DNA from: Pilibacter termitis
Lineage (GTDB): Bacteria; Bacillota; Bacilli; Lactobacillales; Streptococcaceae
DNA length: 64,000 bases
Assembly (NCBI RefSeq): GCF_900167335.1
Contig: NZ_FUXI01000009.1
Span: forward strand, 31,287 to 95,286
Direction of reading: 5' to 3'
Position numbers and translations under genes: made by a program. Below are positions 10,807-20,245 of the stretch, in pieces (positions within the stretch are counted from its first letter, which is position 1; every line of letters begins with the position of its first letter). The notes beneath the pieces are model-generated. The model saw nothing but the letters and a program-made list of their open reading frames with translations, was not told where the DNA came from and did no database searches.

Positions 10807-12378
10807 ATGATAAAGAAAATAGTGATTAAGAATTATAAACAGTTTTCAGATTTTGAAGTGGATTGCAACCCTAATAGGAATATTTTTATTGGCGAAAACG
10901 GAGCAGGGAAAAGCTCGTTACTTCAAGCGATTAGTTTAGTGCTGAGTGGAAGTTATGCTCAAATTGAAAAAAGCGGTTTGATGAACCTTTTCAACTCAAA
11001 AACAATTGAGCGGTTTTTAAAGAATGGAAATGGAGACTTGCCAGAACTACTCATAGAATTATATTTTGATGATAGTATTCCTGAAATAAGGGATAACTTT
11101 AGGCTTGAAGGAAAACATAATTCTGTGAAACTACCTAATAAGTTTGGAATCAATCTGAGAATATTTCCAAATAATGAATTGATTAGTGATATTACTGAGT
11201 CATTGAAAAATAGTGACAGAAAGATATTTCCTTTTGAGTTTTATAAGGTTGAATTTAGTACTTTTGCTGGTGAGCTTTACAATAGTTATAATAAGCCGTT
11301 TAAATTTAATTTTTCACTTGTAGACACTAGTTCAATAGATACTAAATTTGAGATACGAAAAAGAATTGATGAAATTTATAATGATAGTGTCTTGCCAGAA
11401 AATCGAGCAAAAATCAATAATGAATTTAGAAAGCAAACGGATGAATTTATTAATAAAATAATAAATGATAGATTGATGGAGGAAAAAGATTATCGAATTG
11501 CTATCGATAATTATTCAGAACAATCATTCAGAGAAAAAATTACTGCACTAAAATCAGATGTTGATATTAAAAATTTTGGGCAAGGAGAGAAAGTCTTGCT
11601 GAGTATAGAAAATTCTTATATTAGAAGAAATGATAAGACGAAAGTAATCTTAATTGAGGAACCTGAAAATCATCTGAGTTTTTCTAATATGCATTTATTG
11701 CTTGACTCTATCGAAAAAGAGAAAGATATTCAGACGTTTATTAGTACGCATTCAAATATGATTGCATCTAGACTAGAGATTGCTAATTGTATTTTTCTTC
11801 ATAATGGTATTGGACTCAGCTTGAAAGAGTTAGATTTGGAAACTGTGAAATTTTTCCAAAGATCTACAAATCAACATATACTAAATTTCATTCTTGGGAA
11901 TAAGTCTATCCTTGTGGAAGGAAATGCTGAATATATACTGGTAAATAAGTTTTACGAATTAAAGACAGGAGTTAGCCCAAATGATGATGGAGTTCATATT
12001 CTGTCTGTAGATGGTCTTAGCTTTGAAAGATATTTAAGAGTAGCCCAGAAACTTACTGGTAAAAAAGTGGCGGTGATTACAGATAATGATGGTGATTATC
12101 AAAAAAACATAGTTGACAAATATGATAACTATAATTCTGACAAGAATATTGGTATTTTTTTCGATAAGGATAATCAAAATAATACTTTTGAGGTCTGTTT
12201 GTATAATTTAAATGATAGTATGATTGACCAATCTGATTTAACAAGAAGTACCAGTAAACTTGAGTATATGTTGAACAATAAAGCAGAGTCTGCTTTAAGA
12301 ATGCTAGATATAATAGATAGTAACTTTAATATTCCAAGTTATATTTCGGAGGCAATTGAATGGATAAGAAAAGATTGA
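10807..12378 (+). CDS. gajA: GajA-like OLD-family ATPase/TOPRIM nuclease (Gabija-like defence)
   Basis: 523 residues. N-terminal ABC/SMC-type ATPase of the OLD family: Walker A GENGAGKSS (29-37), signature-like FGQGEKVLLS (about 257-266), Walker B VILIEEPEN (about 280-288) and switch histidine ISTHSN (about 312). The C-terminal TOPRIM nuclease domain shows ILVEGNAE (about 368-375) and ITDNDGD (about 424-430), the acidic metal-binding residues. ATG preceded by GAGGTG. It overlaps the next gene, a UvrD-like helicase, by 19 bp; an OLD nuclease followed by a UvrD-like helicase is the layout of Gabija anti-phage systems, where GajA nicks DNA when nucleotide pools fall. Slightly shorter than the studied GajA (about 578 residues). 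The pair looks AT-richer than flanking housekeeping genes, consistent with transfer. Alternative: another OLD-helicase defence type. Confidence 0.8.
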   Translation: MIKKIVIKNYKQFSDFEVDCNPNRNIFIGENGAGKSSLLQAISLVLSGSYAQIEKSGLMNLFNSKTIERFLKNGNGDLPELLIELYFDDSIPEIRDNFRLEGKHNSVKLPNKFGINLRIFPNNELISDITESLKNSDRKIFPFEFYKVEFSTFAGELYNSYNKPFKFNFSLVDTSSIDTKFEIRKRIDEIYNDSVLPENRAKINNEFRKQTDEFINKIINDRLMEEKDYRIAIDNYSEQSFREKITALKSDVDIKNFGQGEKVLLSIENSYIRRNDKTKVILIEEPENHLSFSNMHLLLDSIEKEKDIQTFISTHSNMIASRLEIANCIFLHNGIGLSLKELDLETVKFFQRSTNQHILNFILGNKSILVEGNAEYILVNKFYELKTGVSPNDDGVHILSVDGLSFERYLRVAQKLTGKKVAVITDNDGDYQKNIVDKYDNYNSDKNIGIFFDKDNQNNTFEVCLYNLNDSMIDQSDLTRSTSKLEYMLNNKAESALRMLDIIDSNFNIPSYISEAIEWIRKD

Positions 12379-13364
12379 TACACGCAGTTGCAGGAAGTGG
12401 GAAAACTAAGACTATTATTGATGATTTAGATATTGATAAAAGAAATCTTATAATAACTTATACAACCACTAATCAAGAGGAAATTCGTAAAAGGGTAATC
12501 AATAAATATGGCCAGCTACCTGAACGCACATATATTTTTGGTTTCTTTGAATTTCTTTATAAATTTTGTCTTGTCCCATATTATGACCAGAGATTTTTAG
12601 GCATTGATTTTAATTATAAACCTAAAAATAATTTTGACAAGAATTTTTTTAATCAACAGAGAGTTATTCATTTTCGTCTATCAAATTTTTTAATTAACAA
12701 ATCTGATATTGATTTCCTTGGAAGAATTGATTATTTTTTTGATTGTGTTTATATAGATGAAGTTCAAGATTTTGAAAGTTATGATTTTGATTGGATAAAA
12801 AGCTTATCAAATTTAAACGCTAAAGTTTGGTTGCTTGGTGATTTTTATCAAAAAACGTATTCAACCTCACGGGATGGAAATAAAGGTTCTGGTATTCATA
12901 AAGATAGAGCAAAATGGCTAAAAGAATTAGAGTCTTTTGAATTAGATGAGACAAGTTTAATGGAATCATATAGATGTCCAGCAAATATATGTGATTTCGT
13001 TAGAGAAAAAATGAAGATACAAATTTTCCATCATGATGAAAATACTATACAATCAACTGTTAAATTCATAGATAATCAAACAGAAATTGATTGTATTATG
13101 TCTGATGATAAAATAAAGAAATTGTTTTATCAGAAATCTTATAATTATAATTGTAATGGTCAGAACTGGGGAGACAGCAAAGGAGGGGAATTTTCTGATG
13201 TTTGTGTGATTTTAAATCCTAAGACATTGGATTGTTTTAAGAAAGAACACCTTTCTGACCTTGTCCCTCAGACAAAAAATAAATTTTATGTAGCATGTAC
13301 GAGGACGAAAGGAAATTTATATTTTATTTCTGAAGAATCAATTAATGAATATAAAAAGGAATAG
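12360..13364 (+). CDS. gajB: Compact GajB-like UvrD/Rep-family helicase (Gabija-like defence)
   Basis: 334 residues, with superfamily 1 motifs in order: Walker A AGSGKT (11-16), motif Ia-like TYTTTNQEEI, motif II DEVQD (133-137), motif III GDFYQ (160-164), motif IV SYRCP (203-207), motif V-like GGEFSDVCVI and motif VI VACTRTK (311-317). All ATPase motifs are present although the protein is about 160 residues shorter than the studied GajB (about 494), so the 1B/2B accessory subdomains appear largely missing. The ATG lies inside the gajA end (19 bp overlap), implying translational coupling. In Gabija, GajB hydrolyses nucleotides and activates the complex with GajA. Product family is certain; exact system assignment is inference from gene pairing. 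Confidence 0.78.
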   Translation: MDKKRLIHAVAGSGKTKTIIDDLDIDKRNLIITYTTTNQEEIRKRVINKYGQLPERTYIFGFFEFLYKFCLVPYYDQRFLGIDFNYKPKNNFDKNFFNQQRVIHFRLSNFLINKSDIDFLGRIDYFFDCVYIDEVQDFESYDFDWIKSLSNLNAKVWLLGDFYQKTYSTSRDGNKGSGIHKDRAKWLKELESFELDETSLMESYRCPANICDFVREKMKIQIFHHDENTIQSTVKFIDNQTEIDCIMSDDKIKKLFYQKSYNYNCNGQNWGDSKGGEFSDVCVILNPKTLDCFKKEHLSDLVPQTKNKFYVACTRTKGNLYFISEESINEYKKE

Positions 13365-13584
13365 AACTGCTAAATAATAAAGAGGAAAAGTGTGTATAAA
13401 GAAGTTGGGATACTCCCCATTCCCTAATCTTTCCCAAAAAATAACCCTTAACCATTTCATTTTCAGAAAACCTGTGCTAAAATAGTACGACTAGACTATA
13501 AGTAAAAAAATTTATTTTATACTAGATACGGATACGCTACATAAAAAAGTAGTGAACACTTAGATTACAAGGAGAACATTCAAA

Positions 13585-15432
13585 GTGACAAATTTTAGAA
13601 AAGACATTCGCAATGTTGCGATTATCGCCCACGTTGACCACGGAAAAACGACACTCGTAGATGAACTATTGAAACAATCGGATACACTAGATAGCCATAC
13701 ACAGCTTGCAGAGCGTGCAATGGACTCTAATGCCCTTGAAAAAGAGCGTGGGATTACGATTTTGGCGAAAAACACTGCCGTTTCTTACAAAGGAACACGT
13801 ATCAATATCATGGATACACCAGGACACGCTGACTTTGGTGGCGAAGTAGAACGCATTATGAAAATGGTTGACGGTGTAGTTTTGGTTGTTGACGCATACG
13901 AAGGCACCATGCCACAAACTCGTTTTGTATTGAAAAAAGCCTTAGAACAAGACTTAATTCCAATTGTCGTAGTGAACAAAATTGACAAACCGTCTGCTCG
14001 TCCAGAAGAAGTAGTCGATGAAGTATTAGAGCTTTTCATTGAGCTTGGAGCTGATGACGACCAACTTGAGTTCCCAGTTGTTTACGCAAGTGCCATTAAC
14101 GGAACAAGTTCATTATCTGACAATCCAGCAGACCAACAGCCGACAATGGAGCCGATTTTTGAGTCAATCTTGGAACACATTCCAGCACCAGTTGACAACA
14201 GCGAGGAACCATTGCAATTCCAAGTTTCACTATTGGACTATAACGACTATGTAGGACGTATCGGGATTGGACGTGTATTCCGCGGGACAATCAAAGTAGG
14301 CGACCAAGTAACACTTTCTAAACTAGACGGCACGACAAAAAATTTCCGTGTAACGAAATTGTTTGGTTTCTTCGGACTTCAACGTCAAGAAATCCAAGAG
14401 GCAAAAGCAGGAGATTTGATTGCTGTCAGTGGTATGGAAGACATCTTTGTCGGTGAAACAGTGACACCAACAGATGCTGTTGAGCCACTTCCAGTCTTAC
14501 ACATTGACGAGCCTACGCTTCAAATGACATTCCTTGTCAACAACTCGCCTTTTGCAGGACGTGAAGGAAAATGGATTACTGCACGAAAAGTAGAAGAACG
14601 CCTAATGGCAGAACTTCAAACAGACGTTTCCTTGCGTGTAGAAGAAACAGACTCACCAGACCGTTGGACTGTCTCTGGTCGTGGGGAATTGCACTTGTCT
14701 ATATTGATTGAAACAATGCGACGTGAAGGATACGAACTTCAAGTATCACGTCCAGAAGTTATCGAGCGTGAGATTGACGGAGTAAAATGCGAACCATTTG
14801 AACGTGTGCAAATTGACACACCAGAAGAATATCAAGGGAGCATTATCCAAGCCTTGTCAGAACGTAAAGGTGAAATGTTAGACATGACTTCGACAGGGAA
14901 CGGACAAATGCGTTTAATTTTCCTAGTGCCAGCTCGTGGGCTGATTGGTTTCACAACAGACTTTATGTCAATGACACGTGGCTATGGAATTATGAACCAC
15001 ACATTTGACCAATATATGCCAATGATTCAAGGAAATATCGGTGGACGTCACCACGGTGCGTTAGTGTCAATTGATACAGGAAAAGCAACGACATATTCTA
15101 TCATGTCAATCGAAGAACGTGGGACAGTCTTTGTCAACCCGGGTACTGAAGTGTACGAGGGAATGATTGTCGGTGAAAACTCACGTGACAACGATTTGAC
15201 GGTGAACATCACCAAAGCAAAACAAATGACCAACGTGCGTAGTGCAACAAAAGACCAAACTTCAGTTATTAAAACGCCAAAAATCCTTACACTTGAAGAA
15301 AGTTTGGAATTTATGGCAGACGATGAATATTTGGAAGTAACACCAGAATCTATTCGCTTGCGTAAACAAATCTTAAACAAAGGCGAACGTGAAAAAGCAG
15401 CAAAACGTGCGAAAAAAGTCGCTGAAAGCTAA
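13585..15432 (+). CDS. typA: TypA/BipA ribosome-associated GTPase
   Basis: 615 residues, the usual length of TypA. Starts at GTG 13585, preceded by AAGGAGAACATTCAAA; the GTG is supported because translation gives TNFRKDIRNVAIIAHVDHGKTTL directly. G1 is AHVDHGKTTL (about 14-23), the G2 region RGITI, G3 DTPGHADFGGE and G4 NKIDKP. Domain III-V sequence such as SGRGELHLSILIETMRREG and the C-terminal TypA region follow. Cytoplasmic; a translational GTPase that assists 50S subunit assembly and growth under cold or stress. It stands alone between the Gabija-like pair and liaX and is followed by a terminator hairpin. Confidence 0.97.
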   Translation: MTNFRKDIRNVAIIAHVDHGKTTLVDELLKQSDTLDSHTQLAERAMDSNALEKERGITILAKNTAVSYKGTRINIMDTPGHADFGGEVERIMKMVDGVVLVVDAYEGTMPQTRFVLKKALEQDLIPIVVVNKIDKPSARPEEVVDEVLELFIELGADDDQLEFPVVYASAINGTSSLSDNPADQQPTMEPIFESILEHIPAPVDNSEEPLQFQVSLLDYNDYVGRIGIGRVFRGTIKVGDQVTLSKLDGTTKNFRVTKLFGFFGLQRQEIQEAKAGDLIAVSGMEDIFVGETVTPTDAVEPLPVLHIDEPTLQMTFLVNNSPFAGREGKWITARKVEERLMAELQTDVSLRVEETDSPDRWTVSGRGELHLSILIETMRREGYELQVSRPEVIEREIDGVKCEPFERVQIDTPEEYQGSIIQALSERKGEMLDMTSTGNGQMRLIFLVPARGLIGFTTDFMSMTRGYGIMNHTFDQYMPMIQGNIGGRHHGALVSIDTGKATTYSIMSIEERGTVFVNPGTEVYEGMIVGENSRDNDLTVNITKAKQMTNVRSATKDQTSVIKTPKILTLEESLEFMADDEYLEVTPESIRLRKQILNKGEREKAAKRAKKVAES

Positions 15433-15442
15433 TCTTACAAAT

Positions 15443-15477
15443 CAAAACCTACGAATTTTTGTAATTTGTAGGTTTTT
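15443..15477 (+). terminator. Rho-independent terminator after typA
   Basis: AAAACCTAC and TGTAGGTTTT form a stem around a short AT-rich loop, followed directly by a T run. Confidence 0.85.
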
Positions 15478-15608
15478 TAGTTCTTTAGTCGGTCAAAAAA
15501 TCAGACTTTAGCACCATAGATTTTTTATCGGAAAGGGTGCATAATACAGTATATAGGAAAGAACACGCTAGAAAATCTAGCAACAACAAGTTATCGGAGG
15601 TTATTACC

Positions 15609-16829
15609 ATGAACGAGAAAGATAGAATTTTAGAGTTAGTTAAAAAAGGAATTATCTCAACAGAAGAAGGGATTGGCTTATTAGAAAAATTGGCAGATAA
15701 AGAGAAAAAAAGTAACGTGATTCCTTTAGAGACAAAAGAAGAACCACAAGCCGATTTGAAACTCATTCCTGAATTAAAAGAGGAAAAAACAGACTCGCAA
15801 GAAGAGTCATCAGAAACAGCGAAAGAAAACGAAGAAAATGACTGGGAAACGCAATTTCAGTCAGCATTTGGTCAAGCGAAAGAAACACTGAAAGATGCGG
15901 GTGAGCAAATCAAACCGTATGCGAAAAATATCGGTGGCGTATTGGCAGATGCGTTTACAACAGTGAAAACTACTTTACGTGAGAACGTAGACTGGAAAGA
16001 AATCAATGTCAAAGTGCCAAAAGTAGCCACAACGAGTTTTTCACATAAATTTGAGTACCTAGACAATAAAGCTACGATTATTGATGTTCAAAATACAAAT
16101 GGTGCAATTGTGCTAAAACGAGGAGAAAATGACACGCTTGCCATTTACGCAGATATTAAAATGTACGGTTCAATCGAAGGGGATGCACTTGAAAATTTCC
16201 TAAGTCGCAGCGACATCTCCGTTTCAGATGAAAAAATCGTCTTGAACATTCCAAGTAAGAGAATACGTGCAGATTTGACATTGGAGTTGCCAGAGCGTTT
16301 GTACGACCACATTTCGCTCAAAACGCTGAATGGTAGCGTAGAAATAGGCAATATCGAGGCAAGTGATATTTATGTCAATTCAACCAATGGAAAAATCATT
16401 GTCGCACCAGAAAAAGCGAGTATGGTAGAAGTAAAAGGCGTAAATGGTGATGTTTTTGTAAAAGATGCCATTTTGCTTGATACACTGATTAATACGGTCA
16501 ATGGAGACGTGAGTGTTACCGCAGCAACGAATGCAGTAGCAGTTACCCTTGTCAATGGCGATATGCGTTTGACTTTGAAAAATGATACATTGACCAAAGT
16601 AGCACTCTCAAACGTTAACGGCACGATAAAAACGGCATTTCCAAAAGGAAGTGGCTTAGACGGAAAAGCCAGCACCGTATTTGGAAGAATTTACCGCAAA
16701 CTAGAAGACGTGCATACAATTAACGAACAAGCAAAATCAGTTCAATTACAACGAAACGGCGAAAATGTGGTAAAATTTGATGTAAGAACAACCACAGGAA
16801 GTATTTACCTAAAAGATGCAGAAGAATAA
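15609..16829 (+). CDS. liaX: LiaX-like DUF4097 envelope-stress protein
   Basis: 406 residues from ATG 15609, chosen because CGGAGG sits 8 bases upstream; the open frame extends 24 codons further without a ribosome site. N-terminal helical segment (MNEKDRILELVKKGIISTEEG) of the kind found in many DUF4097 proteins, an acidic Glu/Lys linker (about 45-85), then a C-terminal beta-helix-like DUF4097 domain with repeated NG turns (TLNGSVEIGNI, STNGKIIV, GVNGDVFV, TVNGDVSV). No signal peptide. In enterococci LiaX is the first gene of liaXYZ, senses daptomycin and cationic peptides and controls LiaFSR. The next two genes match LiaY and LiaZ in type and order, which supports the name; this copy is shorter than the enterococcal one (about 530). 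Confidence 0.82.
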   Translation: MNEKDRILELVKKGIISTEEGIGLLEKLADKEKKSNVIPLETKEEPQADLKLIPELKEEKTDSQEESSETAKENEENDWETQFQSAFGQAKETLKDAGEQIKPYAKNIGGVLADAFTTVKTTLRENVDWKEINVKVPKVATTSFSHKFEYLDNKATIIDVQNTNGAIVLKRGENDTLAIYADIKMYGSIEGDALENFLSRSDISVSDEKIVLNIPSKRIRADLTLELPERLYDHISLKTLNGSVEIGNIEASDIYVNSTNGKIIVAPEKASMVEVKGVNGDVFVKDAILLDTLINTVNGDVSVTAATNAVAVTLVNGDMRLTLKNDTLTKVALSNVNGTIKTAFPKGSGLDGKASTVFGRIYRKLEDVHTINEQAKSVQLQRNGENVVKFDVRTTTGSIYLKDAEE

Positions 16830-16888
16830 GGAAGGGGAAACACACCCTTTCTTACATAACTAAATTAAACTGAGAGAAGTGAAAGAAA

Positions 16889-17197
16889 ATGAAAAAGAAA
16901 TTAACCAAATCAAGTAATGACATTGTTCTAACAGGTACACTTGGAGGAATTGCAGAATATCTTGGAGTTGATGCAACAATTTTGAGGATTGTCTATGTAA
17001 TCATAATGGTTTGTGGCATAGGGTCTCCTATATTGCTCTATATTGCACTTGTAGCGATTATCCCGCAATCTCCTCAAAAGAGAAGTAGTTATGGCTTTGA
17101 CAATCCTTATTACAAAGCGAACAACGTGAAACGCCCTAGAAAAGATGTAACCAATTCTGCACCAAAAGCAAAGGATGACGACTGGAGTGATTTTTAA
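16889..17197 (+). CDS. liaY: PspC-domain membrane protein (LiaY-like)
   Basis: 102 residues. PspC signature at the N terminus (LTKSSNDIVLTGTLGGIAEYLGVD), one long transmembrane helix (about 31-56, ILRIVYVIIMVCGIGSPILL), then a basic, Asn/Lys-rich cytoplasmic tail ending DDDWSDF. Preceded by GAGAAGTGAAAGAAA. It lies 59 bases after liaX and is followed with no gap by the next gene. Role inferred from enterococcal LiaY: a membrane partner in the LiaFSR-controlled response to antimicrobial peptides that affects anionic phospholipid distribution. Confidence 0.85.
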   Translation: MKKKLTKSSNDIVLTGTLGGIAEYLGVDATILRIVYVIIMVCGIGSPILLYIALVAIIPQSPQKRSSYGFDNPYYKANNVKRPRKDVTNSAPKAKDDDWSDF

Positions 17198-17569
17198 ATG
17201 GGATTTTTTACAAGATTGATTACGACATCACTTGTTTTTCTTGGCTATGCCCAATTTTTTCCGAATATGTTTCACCTATCAGGGCTTGGCGTTGCTGTTT
17301 TAGCAGCTCTTGTCCTATCAATCTTAAACGCATTAGTCAAGCCGATTTTGACGATTTTCAGCTTACCACTTTTGCTGATAACCTTCGGATTGTTTAGCTT
17401 TGTGATAAATGCGATTATCTTACAACTGACAAGTTTCATTATTGGAGATTCTTCCTTTGGCTTTTCAAACTTCGGCTCTAGTCTTTTGCTTGCAGTTGTC
17501 TTGACAATTGTATATTCTGTTGTAAATGATTATTTTGAGCGTAGAAAAAATTTGGAAAACATAAGATAA
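17198..17569 (+). CDS. liaZ: Phage-holin-family (YvlD/LiaZ-like) membrane protein
   Basis: 123 residues and four predicted transmembrane helices (about 5-22, 28-48, 52-77 and 85-108), with the YvlD-type LNALVKPILTIFSLPLL motif. The ATG follows the liaY stop directly (TAAATG), so the two are translationally coupled. A strong terminator follows at once, closing a three-gene transcript from liaX. Member of the phage holin family 4 superfamily; in enterococci the third liaXYZ gene. The exact biochemical role is unknown. Confidence 0.82.
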   Translation: MGFFTRLITTSLVFLGYAQFFPNMFHLSGLGVAVLAALVLSILNALVKPILTIFSLPLLLITFGLFSFVINAIILQLTSFIIGDSSFGFSNFGSSLLLAVVLTIVYSVVNDYFERRKNLENIR

Positions 17570-17592
17570 ACCGCAAAAAATGCGGTTTTTTC
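17570..17592 (+). terminator. Terminator of the liaXYZ operon
   Basis: AACCGCA-aaaaa-TGCGGTT followed by a T run, directly after the liaZ stop. Confidence 0.88.
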
Positions 17593-17715
17593 TTTGTCTA
17601 TCTACGAGGGGCTGAAGTTTGGCAACTGTTCGCAATGTCGATCGCAACTAACGTTGCGATTAAATAAACGACATAGCTCACTGTTGCAAACTTCAAACCG
17701 CCCCTCTCGCTTTTC
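17593..17715 (-). repeat. Family A hairpin repeat (copy A2)
   Basis: Reverse orientation: begins ttgtctatctac and ends cgcttttc. Outer arms GAGGGGC and GCCCCTC, inner arms GAAGTTTG and CAAACTTC. It starts immediately after the liaZ terminator T run. Confidence 0.85.
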
Positions 17716-17830
17716 TTTTTACGAGTCTCCGTATGACAAACGAGAAAAAGAAAAATCAATCATGGTAGAGAAAACATTCATACTCTGTTAAAATAAGAGA
17801 AGAAATTGAATGATAAAAAAGGAGCGAGTT

Positions 17831-18769
17831 ATGAGCGAATTTGTAAAGGTAAGAGAACTTGTTGAGGGATTGGATTTAGAGATACTCTCAGGCAGTGATG
17901 AGGCACTTGAGAAAAAAATTGAAACAAGTGATATTTCACGTCCCGGCTTGGAATTGACGGGCTATTTCAGCTATTATTCACATGACCGAGTGCAGTTATT
18001 AGGGAAGAAAGAGATTTCTTTCACAGAAAAAATGTTGCCAGAAGAATTACTAGGAGTCATGCGTAAAATTTGTCACGAGGACACGCCAGCAATAGTGATT
18101 TCACGCTCGCTTGACTTTGCACCAGAAATTTTGCAAGTTGCACAAGAAATGGATATTGCACTTTTACGTTCAAAAGTTGCTACTTCAAGATTATTAGGTG
18201 GGATTTCAAGTTTTCTTGATGAAAAATTAGCAGCAAGAACTTCTGTTCACGGTGTGCTAATGGACGTTTATGGTCTAGGTGTGTTGATTCAAGGGGATTC
18301 TGGGATCGGAAAAAGTGAAACAGGTCTTGAGTTAATCAAGCGTGGTCATCGTTTGATTGCAGACGACAGAGTAGACGTTTATCAAAAAGATGAATTGACT
18401 GTTATCGGAGAGCCGCCAAAAATTTTAGAGCATTTGCTTGAAATTCGTGGGGTGGGCATTATTGATGTGATGAATCTTTTCGGAGCAAGTGCAGTGCGTG
18501 GTTCTATGCAAGTGCAACTAGCGATTTATTTGGAAATGTTCACGCCAGATAAGAAATTTGACCGCCTAGGAAGTGGAACGCAAACTGTTGAAATCGCCAA
18601 TGTTGATGTGCCACAAATCCGTATTCCTGTTAAAACAGGACGGAATTTGTCCATTATTATTGAGGCGGCAGCGATGAATTATCGTGCAAAAAGTATGGGA
18701 TATGATGCAACAAAAGCATTTGAAGAACGCTTGAGCAATTTAATACAAGAAAATTCGGGGGAAGTGTGA
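17831..18769 (+). CDS. hprK: HPr kinase/phosphorylase
   Basis: 312 residues from ATG 17831, with AAAAAAGGAGCGAG upstream. C-terminal kinase/phosphorylase domain with P-loop GDSGIGKS (155-162) and the conserved HPrK region [20 protein letters not shown]. It phosphorylates HPr at Ser46 using ATP or pyrophosphate and reverses this with phosphate, the signal for CcpA-dependent catabolite repression; several cre-like sites in this window fit that circuit. The stop overlaps the lgt start (TGATG), the conserved hprK-lgt pairing of Firmicutes. Confidence 0.97.
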   Translation: MSEFVKVRELVEGLDLEILSGSDEALEKKIETSDISRPGLELTGYFSYYSHDRVQLLGKKEISFTEKMLPEELLGVMRKICHEDTPAIVISRSLDFAPEILQVAQEMDIALLRSKVATSRLLGGISSFLDEKLAARTSVHGVLMDVYGLGVLIQGDSGIGKSETGLELIKRGHRLIADDRVDVYQKDELTVIGEPPKILEHLLEIRGVGIIDVMNLFGASAVRGSMQVQLAIYLEMFTPDKKFDRLGSGTQTVEIANVDVPQIRIPVKTGRNLSIIIEAAAMNYRAKSMGYDATKAFEERLSNLIQENSGEV

Positions 18770-19590
18770 TGTTTTTAGCAAAAATTGACCCTATCGCCAT
18801 TCGTCTGTTTGGACTTGAAATTCATTGGTATGCGATTTGTGTTGTGCTAGGCATGACAATTGGTGTATTAATTGCCAGCAAAGAGGCTGCACGTCTTGGG
18901 TGGAATAGTGAGCTTGTGGTTGATTTCATGATTTACGCCATGCCACTTGGGATTATTGGAGCAAGGATTTATTATGTTTTGTTCCAACTTCCATATTATA
19001 CGTCACATCCAGAGGAGATTTTTGCTTTTTGGAATGGTGGTTTAGCGATTTATGGCGGACTGATTACTGGGCTTTTGGTGCTTTATATTTTCAGCAAACG
19101 ACATAATTTTTCCATATGGGCATTTCTGGATATTATTGCACCAAGTGTAATGATAGGGCAAGCCATTGGTCGTTGGGGCAATTTTTTCAATCAAGAAGCA
19201 TATGGTCCGACAGTTTCTAAGGAATTTTTGACTAGCACTCTTCATCTGCCAAACGTGATTGTAGACGGTATGTATATAGACGGTTTTTACCGTCAACCCA
19301 CTTTTTTGTATGAATCTATTTGGTGTTTTATCGGTTTTTTCATCTTACAACGTCTTCGACAAAAACGACAGTTTTTCAAAACAGGGCAAGTATTTCTTGC
19401 GTATATTATTTGGTACACATTTGAGCGAATGCTCGTTGAGGGATTGAGAACGGATAGCTTGATGATTTTAGGTGTTGTGCGTGTTTCACAAGCACTCAGC
19501 ATTTTGCTCTTTATCACAGCCATAGCCCTATTGATTGTACGTGGAAAAAGAGAAGGGATTTCTTATTATGGATGTAAAAACACAAAGTGA
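18769..19590 (+). CDS. lgt: Prolipoprotein diacylglyceryl transferase
   Basis: 273 residues. ATG 18769 overlaps the hprK stop, with GGGGGAAG upstream; an in-frame GTG one codon earlier is less likely. Polytopic membrane protein (about seven helices) with the Lgt signature GRWGNFFNQEAYG at about 137-149. Transfers diacylglycerol from phosphatidylglycerol to the lipobox cysteine of prolipoproteins, which here would include the lipoprotein at 22214 and MalE. Downstream dnaD follows after 13 bases, so hprK-lgt-dnaD-nth may be one transcript. Confidence 0.97.
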   Translation: MFLAKIDPIAIRLFGLEIHWYAICVVLGMTIGVLIASKEAARLGWNSELVVDFMIYAMPLGIIGARIYYVLFQLPYYTSHPEEIFAFWNGGLAIYGGLITGLLVLYIFSKRHNFSIWAFLDIIAPSVMIGQAIGRWGNFFNQEAYGPTVSKEFLTSTLHLPNVIVDGMYIDGFYRQPTFLYESIWCFIGFFILQRLRQKRQFFKTGQVFLAYIIWYTFERMLVEGLRTDSLMILGVVRVSQALSILLFITAIALLIVRGKREGISYYGCKNTK

Positions 19591-19603
19591 GGAAATTTGA
19601 AAA

Positions 19604-20245
19604 ATGAATTTAACTAGCTATCTTCAATATGGAGCAACTTCTATTTCAAATGTGTTATTCGATGAAGGCTACAAACTTACGCTAACAAGTGATGAAATTT
19701 TGTTTGTTTTCTACCTTTTACGAGAGCAACAAGACGGTAATTTCATGCCAGATTTGAGTGAAATTGCCAAAAAAATGAGCAAAGATGATAAAGCGGTGGG
19801 TGCGATTTTGAATAGTCTTTATCTAAAAAAAATGCTCACATTATCTAAGAAAAAACTAGCCAACGGCGAGGAAATGGAAAGTTTTGACATCACACCGTTA
19901 TACGAAAAATTATCCGTTTTACTCGAAAGTAGCAAAAAAGAAACGCTTGGTTTGAAGGAAATCAAGGAAAAATTTGAGGAAAGTTTTGCAAGATTGCTCA
20001 ACCCATTCGAGCTTGAAACCATTCAAGAATGGGTGGAAGTCGACAAATTTGACCAAGAAGTTATTTTACTAGCACTCAAAGAAGCCGTTTTGCACAATGC
20101 AAAAAATATGAGCTATATTGAACGCATTTTAGTAAACTGGTCAACCAAAGGATTGACAAGCAAGGAAATGGTTTTACAAGACCAAAAAGAATGGAAGCTC
20201 AAGCAAAGACAATTAGAGGCACAGCGTGAGTTTGGAGGGAAATAA
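19604..20245 (+). CDS. dnaD: DnaD-like replication initiation protein
   Basis: 213 residues. N-terminal winged-helix oligomerisation region (about 1-95) and a DnaD/DnaB C-terminal domain (about 115-195) with the family's IQEWVEVDKFDQEVILLA and YIERILVNW segments. GAGGAAATTTGAAAA precedes the ATG. Primosomal DNA-remodelling protein acting with DnaA, DnaB and DnaI to load the replicative helicase. The stop is followed with no gap by nth, the same order as in Bacillus subtilis. Confidence 0.93.
   Translation: MNLTSYLQYGATSISNVLFDEGYKLTLTSDEILFVFYLLREQQDGNFMPDLSEIAKKMSKDDKAVGAILNSLYLKKMLTLSKKKLANGEEMESFDITPLYEKLSVLLESSKKETLGLKEIKEKFEESFARLLNPFELETIQEWVEVDKFDQEVILLALKEAVLHNAKNMSYIERILVNWSTKGLTSKEMVLQDQKEWKLKQRQLEAQREFGGK

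Noticed and set aside
13365..13584. Terminator after the Gabija-like pair
   Set aside because: GGGATACTCCC pairing is too short and has no T run, so not called.
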